64,000 nucleotides of DNA from Lysobacter capsici (lineage in GTDB: Bacteria; Pseudomonadota; Gammaproteobacteria; Xanthomonadales; Xanthomonadaceae). The notes beneath the pieces are model-generated. The model ran no database searches. It was not told the origin of the DNA and worked only from the letters and a program-made list of their open reading frames with translations. This document shows positions 35,601 through 45,425 of this stretch, piece after piece. Location of the stretch: positions 744,001-808,000 of the forward strand of contig NZ_CP094357.1 in the NCBI RefSeq assembly GCF_014779555.2, given 5' to 3'. Numbering within the stretch: position 1 is the stretch's first letter; every line of letters starts with the position of its first letter. Made by a program: the position numbers and the translations under genes.

Positions 35601-38188
35601 GGCGTTTGCGCGGCACCATGGCGCGCAGCTACGACTTCAGCCAGCACGCGGTGCGGCCGAGCCTGGTCCAGGTGCTGGAAGCGCAGGCCGCGCATCAACA
35701 TGCCGCCAACGAATGCGTCGCGTTCGAAGAACGGATGCGCGCGCGTCTGGATACGCCGGCATTGAGCCCGTTCCTGCAGACCCTGCAGCTGTGGCGCAAC
35801 GCGCTGCCGACCTCGCCGATCCTGCGCCGCCTGCACGAACACCTGCAGGCCACGCCGGACCCGGTGGCTTACGCACAACGCGAAGCCGGCTTCGCTGGCG
35901 CCGCCGTGCGTCTGCAGGAGATCGCCCAGACCTCGCTGGATCTGCCGGACACGCTGAGCCTGGGCGAATTCGCCGAATGGACCCGCGACCTGCGCGAAAG
36001 CCTCGACGATTTGCCCGATGCTTTGCCGCCGCTGCGCGCGATGCACGCCGCCGGCCCCGCGTATGCGCGCGCCCTGCAACAACTGGACCTCGCGCCGGCG
36101 CAGCTGGATGGCGTGATCCTCGACGAGTCGCTGGCGCGGCTGCATCGCGAACAGCCCGAACTCGCCCGTTTCGATGCGCGCGCCCTGGCCGACGCCGCGC
36201 ACCGCGCCGCGCGCGCCGAACGCGAGCTGTTGCAGCGCAATGCCGGGGTGGTGCGCGCGACCCTGCATCGCCAGTTCCTCGAACGCGTGCGCCAGTCCTC
36301 GTTGTCGGCGAGCCAGCTCGATGCCGACGGCAAGCTGTTCAAGAAGCGCTATGCCACCGGTCGGCGCGAACTCGAGCACGAATTCGGCAAGAGCATGCGC
36401 TATCGCTCGATCCGCGAACTCGCCGGCGGCGACACCGGCCTGGTGGTCAACGATCTCAAGCCGATCTGGCTGATGAGCCCGCTGTCGGTGTCCGACACCC
36501 TGCCGCTCAGCGCCGATCTGTTCGACGTGGTGATCTTCGACGAAGCCAGCCAGATCCCCACCGAGGAAGCCGTGCCGGCGCTGAGCCGCGCGCCCCAGGT
36601 GGTGGTGGTCGGCGACGAAATGCAGTTGCCGCCGACCAGCTTCTTCTCCGCGGCCGGCGATGACGACGACAACGCCATAGTCGCCGAGGAAGACGGCGAA
36701 CGCATCGCGATCAATCTCGATGCCGATAGCCTGCTCAATCAGGCCGCGCGCAACCTGCCGGCGACACTGCTGGCCTGGCATTACCGCAGCCGCCACGAAG
36801 CGCTGATCAGTTTCTCCAATGCCGCGTTCTACGACGGCCGCCTGATCACCATTCCCGATCGCGGCCTGGACACGCGCAGCGAACAATCGCTGAACTTGCG
36901 CGCCGCCGACGAGCAGGCCGCCGTCACCGGCGTCGATGCCTTGCTTGCCCGGCCGTTGAGCCATCACCGGATCGAGGACGGCGTCTACGCGAACCGCTGC
37001 AATCTGGCCGAAGCGCGCTACATCGCCGGGCTGGTGCGCGAACTGCTGCGCCGCGACAGCGGCCTGAGCCTGGGCGTGGTCGCGTTCTCCGAAGCGCAGC
37101 AGGGCGAGATCGAATCGGCGCTGGAGGCGCTGGCCGCGCAGGACGCCGACTTCGCTGCGCGCCTGGAGCGCGAATACCTGCGCGAAGACGAGGACCAGTT
37201 CAACGGCTTGTTCGTCAAGAACCTGGAGAACGTGCAGGGCGACGAGCGCGACGTAATCCTGCTGAGCATCTGCTACGCGCCCGGTCCCGACGGCCGCATG
37301 CTGATGAACTTCGGCCCGATCAACCAGCGCGGCGGCGAGAAGCGTCTCAACGTGATCTTCAGCCGCGCGCGTCATCGCATGGCGGTGGTGACCACGATCC
37401 GCGCCGAGCAGATCACCAACACCCACAACGACGGCGCGGCCGCGTTGCGCGCGTTCCTCGCGTTCGCCGAAGCCAGCGCGCGCGGCGAAACCGAACGTTC
37501 GCAGAGCGTGCTAGGCGCCTTGAATCCCGGCGCCGAACGCGCGTTCTCCAGCGTCGCGCGCGCCGACGCGGCGCGCACGAGCCTGGCCAAGGCGCTGCGC
37601 GAACGCGGCCATGTCGTCCACGAGCATGTCGGCCGCTCGCAGTTCCGCTGCGACTTGGCCATCGTCGATCCGGACGGCGAGGGCTATGCGCTGGCGATCC
37701 TGCTCGATGCGCCCGATGCCGTCGCGGCGGACGTGCGCGAACGCTACGTGTTCCGTCCCGGCATCCTGCGCGCGTTCGGCTGGCGGGTGATCGATCTGCC
37801 GGCCGCGGATTGGTTGCGCAATCCGCAGGCGGCGATCGAACGCATCGAAGCGGCCTTGGTGGTCGAAGCGGCAAGCGAAGATGCGGCGGTCGAGGACGCG
37901 CAGCCGACCGAAGCGGCCGCCGAATCGGCGCCGCAACCCGAACCGATCGCGCCCGTGCCCGCATCGACCGCGCTCGCCTTGCGCGAGTTCGTGCTGCAGC
38001 AGGGCGGTTCGCACAAGTTCTGGCGGATCGGCCGGGTCGACGGCGAAATGACCGTGGTGTTCGGCCGCGTCGGCACGCGTGGACAGACCCTGATCAAGAG
38101 TTTCGACACGCCCGAGCGCGCCGAGCGCGAGATCGTCAAGCTGATCGAGGAAAAGCTGCGCAAGGGCTATGTCGAAAGCGTCGCCTGA
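32678..38188 (+). CDS. Giant DUF4011/SF1 helicase protein with kinase-like N-terminus and C-terminal WGR domain
   Basis: Protein of 1836 residues. Residues about 20-240 resemble a degenerate protein-kinase domain (LLRAVAQLHAHGRVAALNADDI echoes a catalytic loop but lacks HRD). A DUF4011-like region follows (about 265-560, starting HLRDRLFDLSRRNRLLQF). The SF1 (AAA_11/AAA_12, Upf1-like) ATPase has Walker A GPPGTGKSQT near 658, a long coiled insertion, Walker B VVIFDEASQIP near 1287 and later motifs FVKNLENVQGDERDVILLS and KRLNVIFSRARH. A REase-like MTES_1575 fold (about 1625-1720) has ILLDA where ECDG is usual. A WGR domain closes the protein (about 1765-1836). Such architectures are typical of defence islands. 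Start overlaps the M48 gene. Confidence 0.88.
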   Translation: MSSPTVTPESAIPTPIDPARIDGDNLRAVIAAQRGAGLATDDVLFLALPLLRAVAQLHAHGRVAALNADDIVYAADSGLGLRAPEGRLPTLDIERLRKVQPPPGSTLNIVGELRVTQDAAHGSSLENLHTHHDLAQPIERPVYLPGYRCWELALGHHDEIGDIFQLGQVLASLACGLDFDDTDDLDMFAAQRQNLFRINPRLNPVLAAIIVEMTALNRHERATDLAELVQRLETYRDQPMSLDVERVLSDAKGHSPRRIAVLSHLRDRLFDLSRRNRLLQFRATQASVNLTIASVPIVLQLGSIRPEQLCTWSGEFANEVIAGKPVSLHRWLRFDDQPYLPAALDRIAQETRRDRAEFGFSHLRLVVAFLRWHNLKEDLEQRFVSPLLWLPVELVRKKGVRDQYVIQCEDGEAEFNPALRHYLRQLYDIQLPETVDLQKVSIESIHADLAAQIRASEPGVELRLQSKPAIELIRRKAVQRLQQYQRRSGGRIKPDAQRPDFSYEREDYRPLGLALFRQRVQPSPLPLRAAVGAAPIPQPQRMSAASDEIEHTTYALQDDTGHAYAWDFDLTQVTLANFNYKKMSLVRDYAQLIEDDPTSADAARGGFDRIFSIEPREVDVAPPAPIAPDQQWNVVASDATQNAAVALARGGRSFIIQGPPGTGKSQTITNLIADYAGRGQRVLFVCEKRAALDVVFHRLKQAGLDELCCLIHDSQTDKKAFVHDLRDCYERWIAQAHQHESLTQARAAVHEALAAQLRQIERYENGMAAIPQRLGASVRALLRRAVELPAPVELGAREREQLPDYALWERERGAREGLQALLRERYGNDRLAAHPFARLSARLLGGERAYADTEAVLADCDEQVDRLDAAFDDERSLLTPQTTLADAATLTAMARKIDDARLAAHPDLLDPASAASSQLRQDSEAFEQLERRRAEAGKHTVHWKVSFSEPDTQAALAIARSEERSPLRWLKPSWWRLRGTMARSYDFSQHAVRPSLVQVLEAQAAHQHAANECVAFEERMRARLDTPALSPFLQTLQLWRNALPTSPILRRLHEHLQATPDPVAYAQREAGFAGAAVRLQEIAQTSLDLPDTLSLGEFAEWTRDLRESLDDLPDALPPLRAMHAAGPAYARALQQLDLAPAQLDGVILDESLARLHREQPELARFDARALADAAHRAARAERELLQRNAGVVRATLHRQFLERVRQSSLSASQLDADGKLFKKRYATGRRELEHEFGKSMRYRSIRELAGGDTGLVVNDLKPIWLMSPLSVSDTLPLSADLFDVVIFDEASQIPTEEAVPALSRAPQVVVVGDEMQLPPTSFFSAAGDDDDNAIVAEEDGERIAINLDADSLLNQAARNLPATLLAWHYRSRHEALISFSNAAFYDGRLITIPDRGLDTRSEQSLNLRAADEQAAVTGVDALLARPLSHHRIEDGVYANRCNLAEARYIAGLVRELLRRDSGLSLGVVAFSEAQQGEIESALEALAAQDADFAARLEREYLREDEDQFNGLFVKNLENVQGDERDVILLSICYAPGPDGRMLMNFGPINQRGGEKRLNVIFSRARHRMAVVTTIRAEQITNTHNDGAAALRAFLAFAEASARGETERSQSVLGALNPGAERAFSSVARADAARTSLAKALRERGHVVHEHVGRSQFRCDLAIVDPDGEGYALAILLDAPDAVAADVRERYVFRPGILRAFGWRVIDLPAADWLRNPQAAIERIEAALVVEAASEDAAVEDAQPTEAAAESAPQPEPIAPVPASTALALREFVLQQGGSHKFWRIGRVDGEMTVVFGRVGTRGQTLIKSFDTPERAEREIVKLIEEKLRKGYVESVA

Positions 38189-38319
38189 TCGTTCGATCGG
38201 TTGCAGGAGTGAATGCATGGAACGCACCGATCCGCTGATGCGCCGCCGCCTGGCTTGATGCCGGCGGCGGCCGGCCGCATCGTGTGGGTTCATACCAACG
38301 CCACGCGCGGAGCCGATCC

Positions 38320-38997
38320 ATGAGCCAGTCCCCCGATTCGTCCACGCCGCGGGTCAAGATCGATTTCGTCTCCGACGTGGTCTGCCCGTGGTGCGCGGTC
38401 GGCCTGAATTCGCTGGAGCAGGCCATCGCCCGGGTCGGCGACGCGGTCGAGGTCGAGCTGCATTTCCAGCCGTTCGAACTCAATCCGCAGATGGCGCCGG
38501 AAGGCGAGAACATCGACGAACACCTGGCGCACAAGTACGGCCTGGGCGCGCAGCAACTGGCGCAGAACCGCGAGGCCTTGCGCGAGCGCGGCGCCGCGGT
38601 CGGTTTCCAGTTCAATGCGCGCGATCGCATCTACAACACCTTCGACGCGCATCGCCTGCTGCATTGGGCCGCGGCCGTAGGCGCCGCGCAGGAGCGCGCG
38701 CTCAAGCACGCGTTGCTCAAGGCTTATTTCACCGATGGCCGCGATATCTCCCAACATGACGTGCTTGCCACCGTGGCGGGCGAAACCGGTCTCGACGCCG
38801 ATCGCGCACGTTCGCTGCTGGCCTCGGACGAGTACGCCGACGCCGTGCGCGAGCAGGAGCGTTTCTATCAGAGTCAGGGCATCCGCGCGGTCCCGTCGGT
38901 CATCATCAACGACCGTCATCTGATCCAGGGCGGCCAGCCGGCGGAGCAGTTCGAGGCGGCGATACGGCAGATTGCCGGGTTGGCGCGGGCTGGGTGA
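38320..38997 (+). CDS. DsbA-family oxidoreductase (FrnE-like)
   Basis: Cytoplasmic thioredoxin-fold protein of 225 residues. The active site CPWC follows the first strand (FVSDVVCPWCAVG), and the cis-Pro loop reads AVPSVIIND. The helical insertion with FDAHRLLHWA and the C-terminal GGQPAEQFE motif are characteristic of FrnE/YwbO-type proteins, implicated in oxidative-stress resistance or as disulfide isomerases. There is no signal peptide. ATG 38320 has GGAG 7 bp upstream; the GTG at 38284 would add 12 residues. Separate from the helicase gene by 131 bp on the same strand. Confidence 0.92.
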   Translation: MSQSPDSSTPRVKIDFVSDVVCPWCAVGLNSLEQAIARVGDAVEVELHFQPFELNPQMAPEGENIDEHLAHKYGLGAQQLAQNREALRERGAAVGFQFNARDRIYNTFDAHRLLHWAAAVGAAQERALKHALLKAYFTDGRDISQHDVLATVAGETGLDADRARSLLASDEYADAVREQERFYQSQGIRAVPSVIINDRHLIQGGQPAEQFEAAIRQIAGLARAG

Positions 38998-39030
38998 TGG
39001 CCTGGTTGGCAGCAGCGGCAGGACAGCGTA

Positions 39031-39174
39031 GGGATTCGGGAATCGGGATTCGGGATTCGGGTTGAGCCTGACCGAACCCGCTTTTGCTCGTCGTCCCCGC
39101 CAAGGCGGGGATCCAGGGCTTCACCGAAGCATAGCTCTGAAGTCTCTGGATCCCCGCCTTCGCGGGGATGACGG
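39031..39174. repeat. Short heptamer run plus inverted pair of REP-like units
   Basis: Four GGGATTC/GGGAATC heptamers (39031-39058) are followed by GTCCCCGCCAAGGCGGGGATCC (39091) and its inverted partner GGATCCCCGCCTTCGCGGGG (39148). The gap 38998-39720 otherwise shows nothing gene-like; 39180-39720 is plain intergenic sequence ending in a strong ribosome site. Confidence 0.82.
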
Positions 39175-39720
39175 CAAAGAAGTGAGATCGCACCCCGGCG
39201 ACGTTCCACGCAGATCACCGCGCAACCTGCGAAGTCTCTAGCGGGACTGGCTACTTGAGCCTCCGCCCCCCGCACAACCCCACTGTGCCGCGTCTGTTCG
39301 AACACACCCATCGCCTTGTTAGCGACACCTGCGCTCCGTAGTATCCGCGGCGCGACCGATCTCGGTCGTACCCCCTCCTTGCCAGCCACGCGCTTCGCCA
39401 GCCAGCCTACTTTTTAAATCGCGGCGCTGCCCGAGCAATTCGGTGCGCCATATCCAGCACGATTGCGTCGTTGGCCACCGGGCCAAAGATGCCGGTATGA
39501 AACGCGACCACGCCACACTTCCGCAGCATCGCCCCACGTCGCCGATCTCCGCCATCGCGCCACCGTCGCATCCCCAAGTGACCCCGCTCCCAATCCCGAC
39601 ACTCGCCGTCGCCGATTAGCGAATCTGTGCGCCGTCGCGTCTTCGCATCAACGCCCCTGCAATACCGTTGCCACGAAGCGGTTCGCATCCTTCGGTCTTC
39701 CGCAACGCAAGGAGTGTTCG

Positions 39721-40731
39721 ATGATCGGGTCCGGTGACACCTCGCGCGCGCTGCGCGCCTGCCTCGCAATCGGTGGCCTCGCCGCCGCGCTGTTCGCCAC
39801 CGACAGCTTCGCCGCCGGCCTGTCCGCGCAATCGCCCGCCGACCGCGCCGCGCTCGCATTGCGCTGGGCGCCGGTGCATTACCAGGACGTCGATCAAACC
39901 GGCAGCCACGCGCTCGGCGGCGGCGCCGACTACATCACCCGCTACGACTTCGACGGCGACCTCGACGCGCGCAACAACTGGGACCGCGCCGGCCAATCCG
40001 CTTACCCGCTCGCCGCGCACGCGTACTACTCGGTCGTGGAGACCGGCACCCACTGGTTCATCACCTACCTGTTCTTCCACCCGCGCGACTGGACCGATTC
40101 GTTCTTCGACACCGAACACGAGAACGACGCCGAAGGCGTGCTGTTCGCGATCGCCCGCGACGGCTCGACCTACGGCACCTTGAAAGCCGCGGTCACCGTC
40201 GCCCACACCGATTTTTTCTCCTACGTCCCCGCCGGCAGCAACTGGACCGGCAACGCCGAAAGCGTCGACGGCTCGCTATCGCTCCTGAGCTACCAGGGCG
40301 CCCCGCACCCGGTCACCGCGCAGGAAGCCAAAGGCCACGGCCTCAAAGCCTGGCCCGCGTACAACATCAACGGCGACGGCGTGATCTATTACCCCTCGTT
40401 GACCACCGCCGAAGTCCCGTCGAACCCCGACGACCGCGACGTCAAATACAAACTCATCGACATCTTCGGACCCGGCGGCCTGTGGGAGCAGCGCAACAAC
40501 AACTGGCTGTTCGCCGGCTACGGCAGTTTCGCAGGCGACAACAGCGGAGGTTGCGGCAGCGGCGCGATCGGTTGCAGCACCAACTCGGCGAATGCGCCGT
40601 GGGGGTGGGATGACAGCAACGATGGGCCGGGAAGGGGAATGTTGGCTACGGATCCGGTGGGGGTGGTGACGAATTACTTCAAAGTGCCCGAAGTTATAAG
40701 TCCAATTTACATCTACTCTCCATTTCGATGA
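39721..40731 (+). CDS. Secreted protein of unknown function
   Basis: Exported protein of 336 residues with a signal peptide cleaved near SFAA (residue 31). The mature part is aromatic- and Asp-rich: LRWAPVHYQDVDQTG, ADYITRYDFDGDLDARNNW, HWFITYLFFHPRDW, TEHENDAEGVLF. The pattern of a dwelling His-Asp/Glu-rich surface (HENDAEG) recalls secreted Vps62/DUF946-like proteins, but I would not assign a family. AAGGAG lies 7 bp before ATG 39721. GC content falls sharply right after the gene. Confidence 0.8.
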   Translation: MIGSGDTSRALRACLAIGGLAAALFATDSFAAGLSAQSPADRAALALRWAPVHYQDVDQTGSHALGGGADYITRYDFDGDLDARNNWDRAGQSAYPLAAHAYYSVVETGTHWFITYLFFHPRDWTDSFFDTEHENDAEGVLFAIARDGSTYGTLKAAVTVAHTDFFSYVPAGSNWTGNAESVDGSLSLLSYQGAPHPVTAQEAKGHGLKAWPAYNINGDGVIYYPSLTTAEVPSNPDDRDVKYKLIDIFGPGGLWEQRNNNWLFAGYGSFAGDNSGGCGSGAIGCSTNSANAPWGWDDSNDGPGRGMLATDPVGVVTNYFKVPEVISPIYIYSPFR

Positions 40732-41009
40732 TCTGGCGAAAGTTTGTCGCTAAATATTCAGCGAATGGGATGCGTTATTGCAATGGCTAACTGCGCGGTT
40801 CTGCGAGATATGTGGCTTTAGTGGATTCCGTGACGATATTGATCATGCCGCCACGTGTCAATACATGCGTAGATTTCGTTGTAAGTTGATGTCTTGTTGT
40901 TTGATCCGATATTAAGATAACTTGGGGTCTGTCGCTTGTACTTCGACGTATATGGCTGCTCGTCAGGTATAGGATTTGCTCAATGTTTCAAGCGCTATCG
41001 AGGTGACGA
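40732..41009. other. AT-rich gap before the Rhs gene
   Basis: About 280 bp clearly lower in GC than the flanks, with no gene. It probably carries the Rhs promoter. The composition change marks the left edge of the Rhs module and suggests separate origin. Confidence 0.55.
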
Positions 41010-44000
41010 GTGGGGCTCAATTTTCAGTTTAAAAGAATCGTGAATCTTCTGTTTCTGTTGCAGGCTGTCTCGGTGGTGGGGCGCGCGGAAGCAGCTGATT
41101 TCTATGACGCTCCCTATTACGACGATTATGCATATTGGAACAATCCGCGCTTCCCGTCGGTGGAGAGTGACGTCCAGGCTTGGTGGGCGGAGTACAAAAA
41201 TGATTGGCCATCGGCATTTCCGGGATGCAGTTACACTCTGGAAAATCATGCGGATGGACGTCTCACGGGGCGTTTTGCAACAATGACGTTGCACGGCACT
41301 TGTGGCGGAAAAGGCACCGTGCGCGGTACCAAGTACGATTACGCGCCGGAGAAGAATTTGGGGCCGCCGAGTTGTATGGCACCAAGCACCCACTGCGGCA
41401 ATCCGATCAACTTGGCGATCGGCAACAAATACCAAAGAGAAGACGACCTACAGGCCGGCCCCTGGCTCTCGTTTTCGCGGCATTACAACAGCCATGAGTC
41501 GACGCCGTCGGAGCAGTTCGGCCGGAACTGGAGGCACACCTACAGCTATCGCTTGCAACATCTGAGCGATTCCCTTGGGCAACAGGCTGTGAGGCTGTAC
41601 CGCCCAGAAGGTACCAGCGTTGTCTTTAACTACGTTGCCGGTCAATGGCGAGCCGATGCGGACGTCTATGCCAAGCTCGCGATCAACACCGATGGATCGG
41701 GTCAGTTGTCGGGTTGGACATATACGCCACGCGACGGACGTGAGGTCGAACAGTACGACAAGTTAGGCCGGCTCGGCACCATCGTGAGGGCCGACGGCAC
41801 ATTCCTGGCCTTCACCTACAACGGCGGCATGGCCGTCACCAATACGCCCAGTGACTATCTGGTGACCCGGATCGAGTCTCAAGACGGACGCTACTTGACT
41901 CTCCAGTACGACAACAATCTGCGCATCATCAAGATGCTGGATCCGGCGAGCGGTGAGTACAACTACGGTTATGACGCGCAGAATCACCTTGAAACAGTGA
42001 CCTATCCCGACGGTGCACAGCGTCGTTATCACTACAACGAGGCGGCCTACACAGGCGGCCGTAACTTCCCTAATGCGCTTACCGGAATCACGCGCGAGGA
42101 CGGTCAGCGCTACGCCATCTTTACTTACGCGTCGGATGGGAGGGCGCAATCCACGGAGCACGCGGGAGGGGTGGAGAAGTTTTCGTCTGTATATGGGACG
42201 AATGGTTCGGCGACAGTCACCACGCCTAATGGCGGCGTCCAAGTACGCTCCTTCACCACGGCAGTGGGCGTCAAGAAAGCGTCGTCGGTCCAAGAACAGT
42301 GCTCGGGCTGTGCTACGCGTACGACCAGTTACACCTACGATGCAAACGGTTACATGGATCTGAAAACCGATCCGCGTGGAGTGATGACCGACTACGATTA
42401 CAACGCGCGCGGTTTGCTGCTGCAAAAAATAGACGCCGCAAATGACAGCACAGGAAGCAAGCGAACCACCCAGACAGATTGGGACGCTTTCTTCGACGTT
42501 CCGGCTGAGCGACGGGTTTACGATGCGAACGGAGTGCTCGCGAAGAAGACTGCGTGGAGGTACAACGCTCGCGGACAAGCGATCGCCGTTGACCAAATCG
42601 CCCCGTCTTCGGGTGCGGTGCGAACGTCCGAGAACGCGTATTGCGAGCAGGCCGATGTCAGTGCGGGCGCTTGTCCTTTCGTCGGTTTGGTTCGATCTCA
42701 GAACGGCTCGCGGACCGATGTGGCCGACGTAACCCAGTACGCCTACTACACCGCCGATGCGCCTGGCTGCGCCACCGGTTCGGTGGCTTGTGATTACCGC
42801 AAGGGTGATCTTCGCAGGATCACCAATGCCTTGAATCAATCGAAGGAGGTGCTGCGATACGACGCGGCCGGCAGAGTTCGTTCTTTGGCCAATGCCGATG
42901 GGGTGGTCTCGGACTTCGAGTACAACGCTCGTGGCTGGTTGGTCTCCAGTAAAGTTCGTGGCCCCGATGACGGCGTAGAAGCCGACGATGTCGTCACCAA
43001 AATCGAGTACGAGCCTACCGGCTTGGTCAAGAAGATTACTCAGGCCGATGGGTCCTTTATTCGATATGGCTACGACGCCGGACATAGATTGACCAGTGTC
43101 CACGACAACGTCGGCAATAGTGTTCAGCTGACGCTGGACAATGCTGGGAATCGAATCAAAGAGGACACGCTGGGGAGTGACGGAAGCCTGAGGCGGACTT
43201 TGTCACGTGTGTACGACCAGTTGGGCCAACTGGCTACCTCAAAGACCGCTTACGACCATTCGACTGGCTTTACCTACGACGCCAACGGCAACGGCGAAGT
43301 CACTACCGATGCTTTGGGTCGCAAGATCGACAATGACTACGATCCGCTGAACCGGCTTGCGAAGTCACTGCAAGATGTCGGCGGAATCAACGCTAAGACC
43401 GAATTCAAATACGACGCTCTGGATCGTTTGACCAAGGTCATCGACCCTAAAAGCCTCGACACTAGTTACGGATATAACGGCTTCGGCGATCAGATCCAGT
43501 TGACCAGCCCCGACACCGGCGTTTCAACCTATACCTACGACAGCACCGGCAATCGAAAAACCGAAATTGATGCGCGTGGCATCACCCGCACCTACAGTTA
43601 CGACGCGCTCAACCGCGTGATTGCCGTTGCGTACCCCACAACGAGTCTAAATGTCGGCTACGGATACGACACGGTGGCCACTGTTTGCGCCGCAGGCGAG
43701 ACCTTCGCCAAAGGCCGCTTGTCGCTAGTGACCGACGCGAGCGGCAGCACTCAGTACTGCTACGACCGCTTCGGTCGCATGGTTCGCAAGGTGCAGAGCA
43801 CCAACGGCAAGGTGTTCGCGGTGCGCTATGCGTACACGCTAGCGGGGCAGTTGAGCAGCGTGACCTATCCCGACGGCGCGGTCGTGAGCTATCAACGCGA
43901 CGCGCAAGGCCGCGTGAGCCAGGTCGATACTAAACGGGCGGCTGCGGGCGCAACTACCGAGGCATTGTTGAGCCAGGCGGCGTATCACCCGTTCGGGCCG

Positions 44001-45425
44001 GTCTCGGGCTGGACCTACGGCAACGGTCGTACTTTGGCGCGGCCTATCGATCTGGATTACCGCACCACGGCCGTCACTGATTCGTCTTCTGGCGGCCTGT
44101 CGGTTGGCTTCGGCTTCGACGTGGTCGGCAATCTCAACCAGCTCACGCTGGCGGGCAGCAGCACGCCGCTGCTGAAGTACGACTACGACGGCCTCGACCG
44201 CCTGACTCATCTGCGCGACGGCCCCAGCAATACGCCGATCGAGACCTATAGTTACGACGCGACCGGCAATCGCCTGAGCCTGACTCAAGCCAGCGGCACG
44301 CAGACTTATGTGTATCCGGCTACGAGTCATCGTCTGGCTCAGGTCGGCAATAGCGGCCTGCGCGGCTACGACGCGAGCGGCAACACCACCGATATCGACG
44401 CCAACAGCTTCGTCTACAACGACGCCGGCCGCATGAGCCAAGTCAAGCAGAGCGGCGTGTTGAAGATGACGTATCTGTACAACGGCCTGGGCGAGCAGGT
44501 TCGCAAGTACACCGATACCTACAACCGCTACATGGTGTACGACGAATCGGGCCATTGGCTGGGCGAATACGACAGCAACGGCGCGACGATCCAGCAGGCA
44601 ATCTGGATGGACGATCTGCCGGTGGGCCTGCTGGCCGGTGGCGGCGCGCAGCAGAAGCTGCATTACGTCGAGCCCGATCATCTGGGCACGCCGCGGGTGG
44701 TGATCGATCCGGTGCGTAATGTCGCGGTGTGGAATTGGGATCTGAAGGGTGAGGCGTTCGGCAACAGCGCGCCGAATCAGGATCCGGATATGGATGGGAC
44801 CGCGTTCGTGTTCGATATGCGGTTTCCGGGGCAGCGGTTCGATTCGGTGAGTGGGTTGAGTTACAACTTCTTCCGGGATTACGAAGCAGGCACAGGGCGC
44901 TATGTACAGAGTGACCCAATCGGCCTTGCCGGCGGTATTAGTGGATATGCTTATTCGTCTCAAAATCCGATTCAGCTTCGTGACCCTCTCGGATTGCAAG
45001 CTGAATTGAATTTATTCAATGGAAGTGATGGTCACTTTCAAGCCAGTGCAAGACGACTTCATTCCCCGGTGGGCTCATATACAGTTGCGGGGCATGGCAA
45101 TCCAGAATTCATGCTTAATAGTACTGGACAGGTCGTCTACCCTGAGCAATTGGCGGGAATTATTAAGGCTGATCCGGTATTCAAAGATAAAGGCTACGTG
45201 ATGCTCCAGAGCTGCAACACGGGAGGTCCCAAGAGCGGTGGAAATTTCGCGCAAAATCTTGCTAATGCTCTGGGCAAGCCTGTTGTAGCTCCGAACAATT
45301 ATGTGTTCTATCGGCCTGATGGAACTACTTACTTGGCTGACGCAAATCTAGGTAAAGGCGGTGCCGCGATTCCTAATACGGTCGGAAGTTGGTTGGTTTT
45401 CTTTCCGCAAGGAGGTGGTAAGTGA
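41010..45425 (+). CDS. Rhs/YD-repeat secreted protein with C-terminal toxin-like domain
   Basis: Protein of 1471 residues starting at GTG with GAGGTGA upstream. It has a signal peptide (to about residue 29, GRAEA) and no PAAR or VgrG domain. A DUF6531-like shell segment (GNPINLAIGNKYQREDD) is near 125, then about a thousand residues of YD repeats (for example YDALNRVIAVAYP), then the Rhs core ending RYVQSDPIGLAGG near 1300 with DPLGL at the cleavage point. The last 140 residues are variable and encoded by lower-GC DNA, with H1362 in VAGHGNPEF and C1402 in LQSCNTGG. This spacing suggests a clan CD-like cysteine peptidase or related fold. Overlaps the next gene by 4 nt. Confidence 0.88.
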   Translation: MGLNFQFKRIVNLLFLLQAVSVVGRAEAADFYDAPYYDDYAYWNNPRFPSVESDVQAWWAEYKNDWPSAFPGCSYTLENHADGRLTGRFATMTLHGTCGGKGTVRGTKYDYAPEKNLGPPSCMAPSTHCGNPINLAIGNKYQREDDLQAGPWLSFSRHYNSHESTPSEQFGRNWRHTYSYRLQHLSDSLGQQAVRLYRPEGTSVVFNYVAGQWRADADVYAKLAINTDGSGQLSGWTYTPRDGREVEQYDKLGRLGTIVRADGTFLAFTYNGGMAVTNTPSDYLVTRIESQDGRYLTLQYDNNLRIIKMLDPASGEYNYGYDAQNHLETVTYPDGAQRRYHYNEAAYTGGRNFPNALTGITREDGQRYAIFTYASDGRAQSTEHAGGVEKFSSVYGTNGSATVTTPNGGVQVRSFTTAVGVKKASSVQEQCSGCATRTTSYTYDANGYMDLKTDPRGVMTDYDYNARGLLLQKIDAANDSTGSKRTTQTDWDAFFDVPAERRVYDANGVLAKKTAWRYNARGQAIAVDQIAPSSGAVRTSENAYCEQADVSAGACPFVGLVRSQNGSRTDVADVTQYAYYTADAPGCATGSVACDYRKGDLRRITNALNQSKEVLRYDAAGRVRSLANADGVVSDFEYNARGWLVSSKVRGPDDGVEADDVVTKIEYEPTGLVKKITQADGSFIRYGYDAGHRLTSVHDNVGNSVQLTLDNAGNRIKEDTLGSDGSLRRTLSRVYDQLGQLATSKTAYDHSTGFTYDANGNGEVTTDALGRKIDNDYDPLNRLAKSLQDVGGINAKTEFKYDALDRLTKVIDPKSLDTSYGYNGFGDQIQLTSPDTGVSTYTYDSTGNRKTEIDARGITRTYSYDALNRVIAVAYPTTSLNVGYGYDTVATVCAAGETFAKGRLSLVTDASGSTQYCYDRFGRMVRKVQSTNGKVFAVRYAYTLAGQLSSVTYPDGAVVSYQRDAQGRVSQVDTKRAAAGATTEALLSQAAYHPFGPVSGWTYGNGRTLARPIDLDYRTTAVTDSSSGGLSVGFGFDVVGNLNQLTLAGSSTPLLKYDYDGLDRLTHLRDGPSNTPIETYSYDATGNRLSLTQASGTQTYVYPATSHRLAQVGNSGLRGYDASGNTTDIDANSFVYNDAGRMSQVKQSGVLKMTYLYNGLGEQVRKYTDTYNRYMVYDESGHWLGEYDSNGATIQQAIWMDDLPVGLLAGGGAQQKLHYVEPDHLGTPRVVIDPVRNVAVWNWDLKGEAFGNSAPNQDPDMDGTAFVFDMRFPGQRFDSVSGLSYNFFRDYEAGTGRYVQSDPIGLAGGISGYAYSSQNPIQLRDPLGLQAELNLFNGSDGHFQASARRLHSPVGSYTVAGHGNPEFMLNSTGQVVYPEQLAGIIKADPVFKDKGYVMLQSCNTGGPKSGGNFAQNLANALGKPVVAPNNYVFYRPDGTTYLADANLGKGGAAIPNTVGSWLVFFPQGGGK

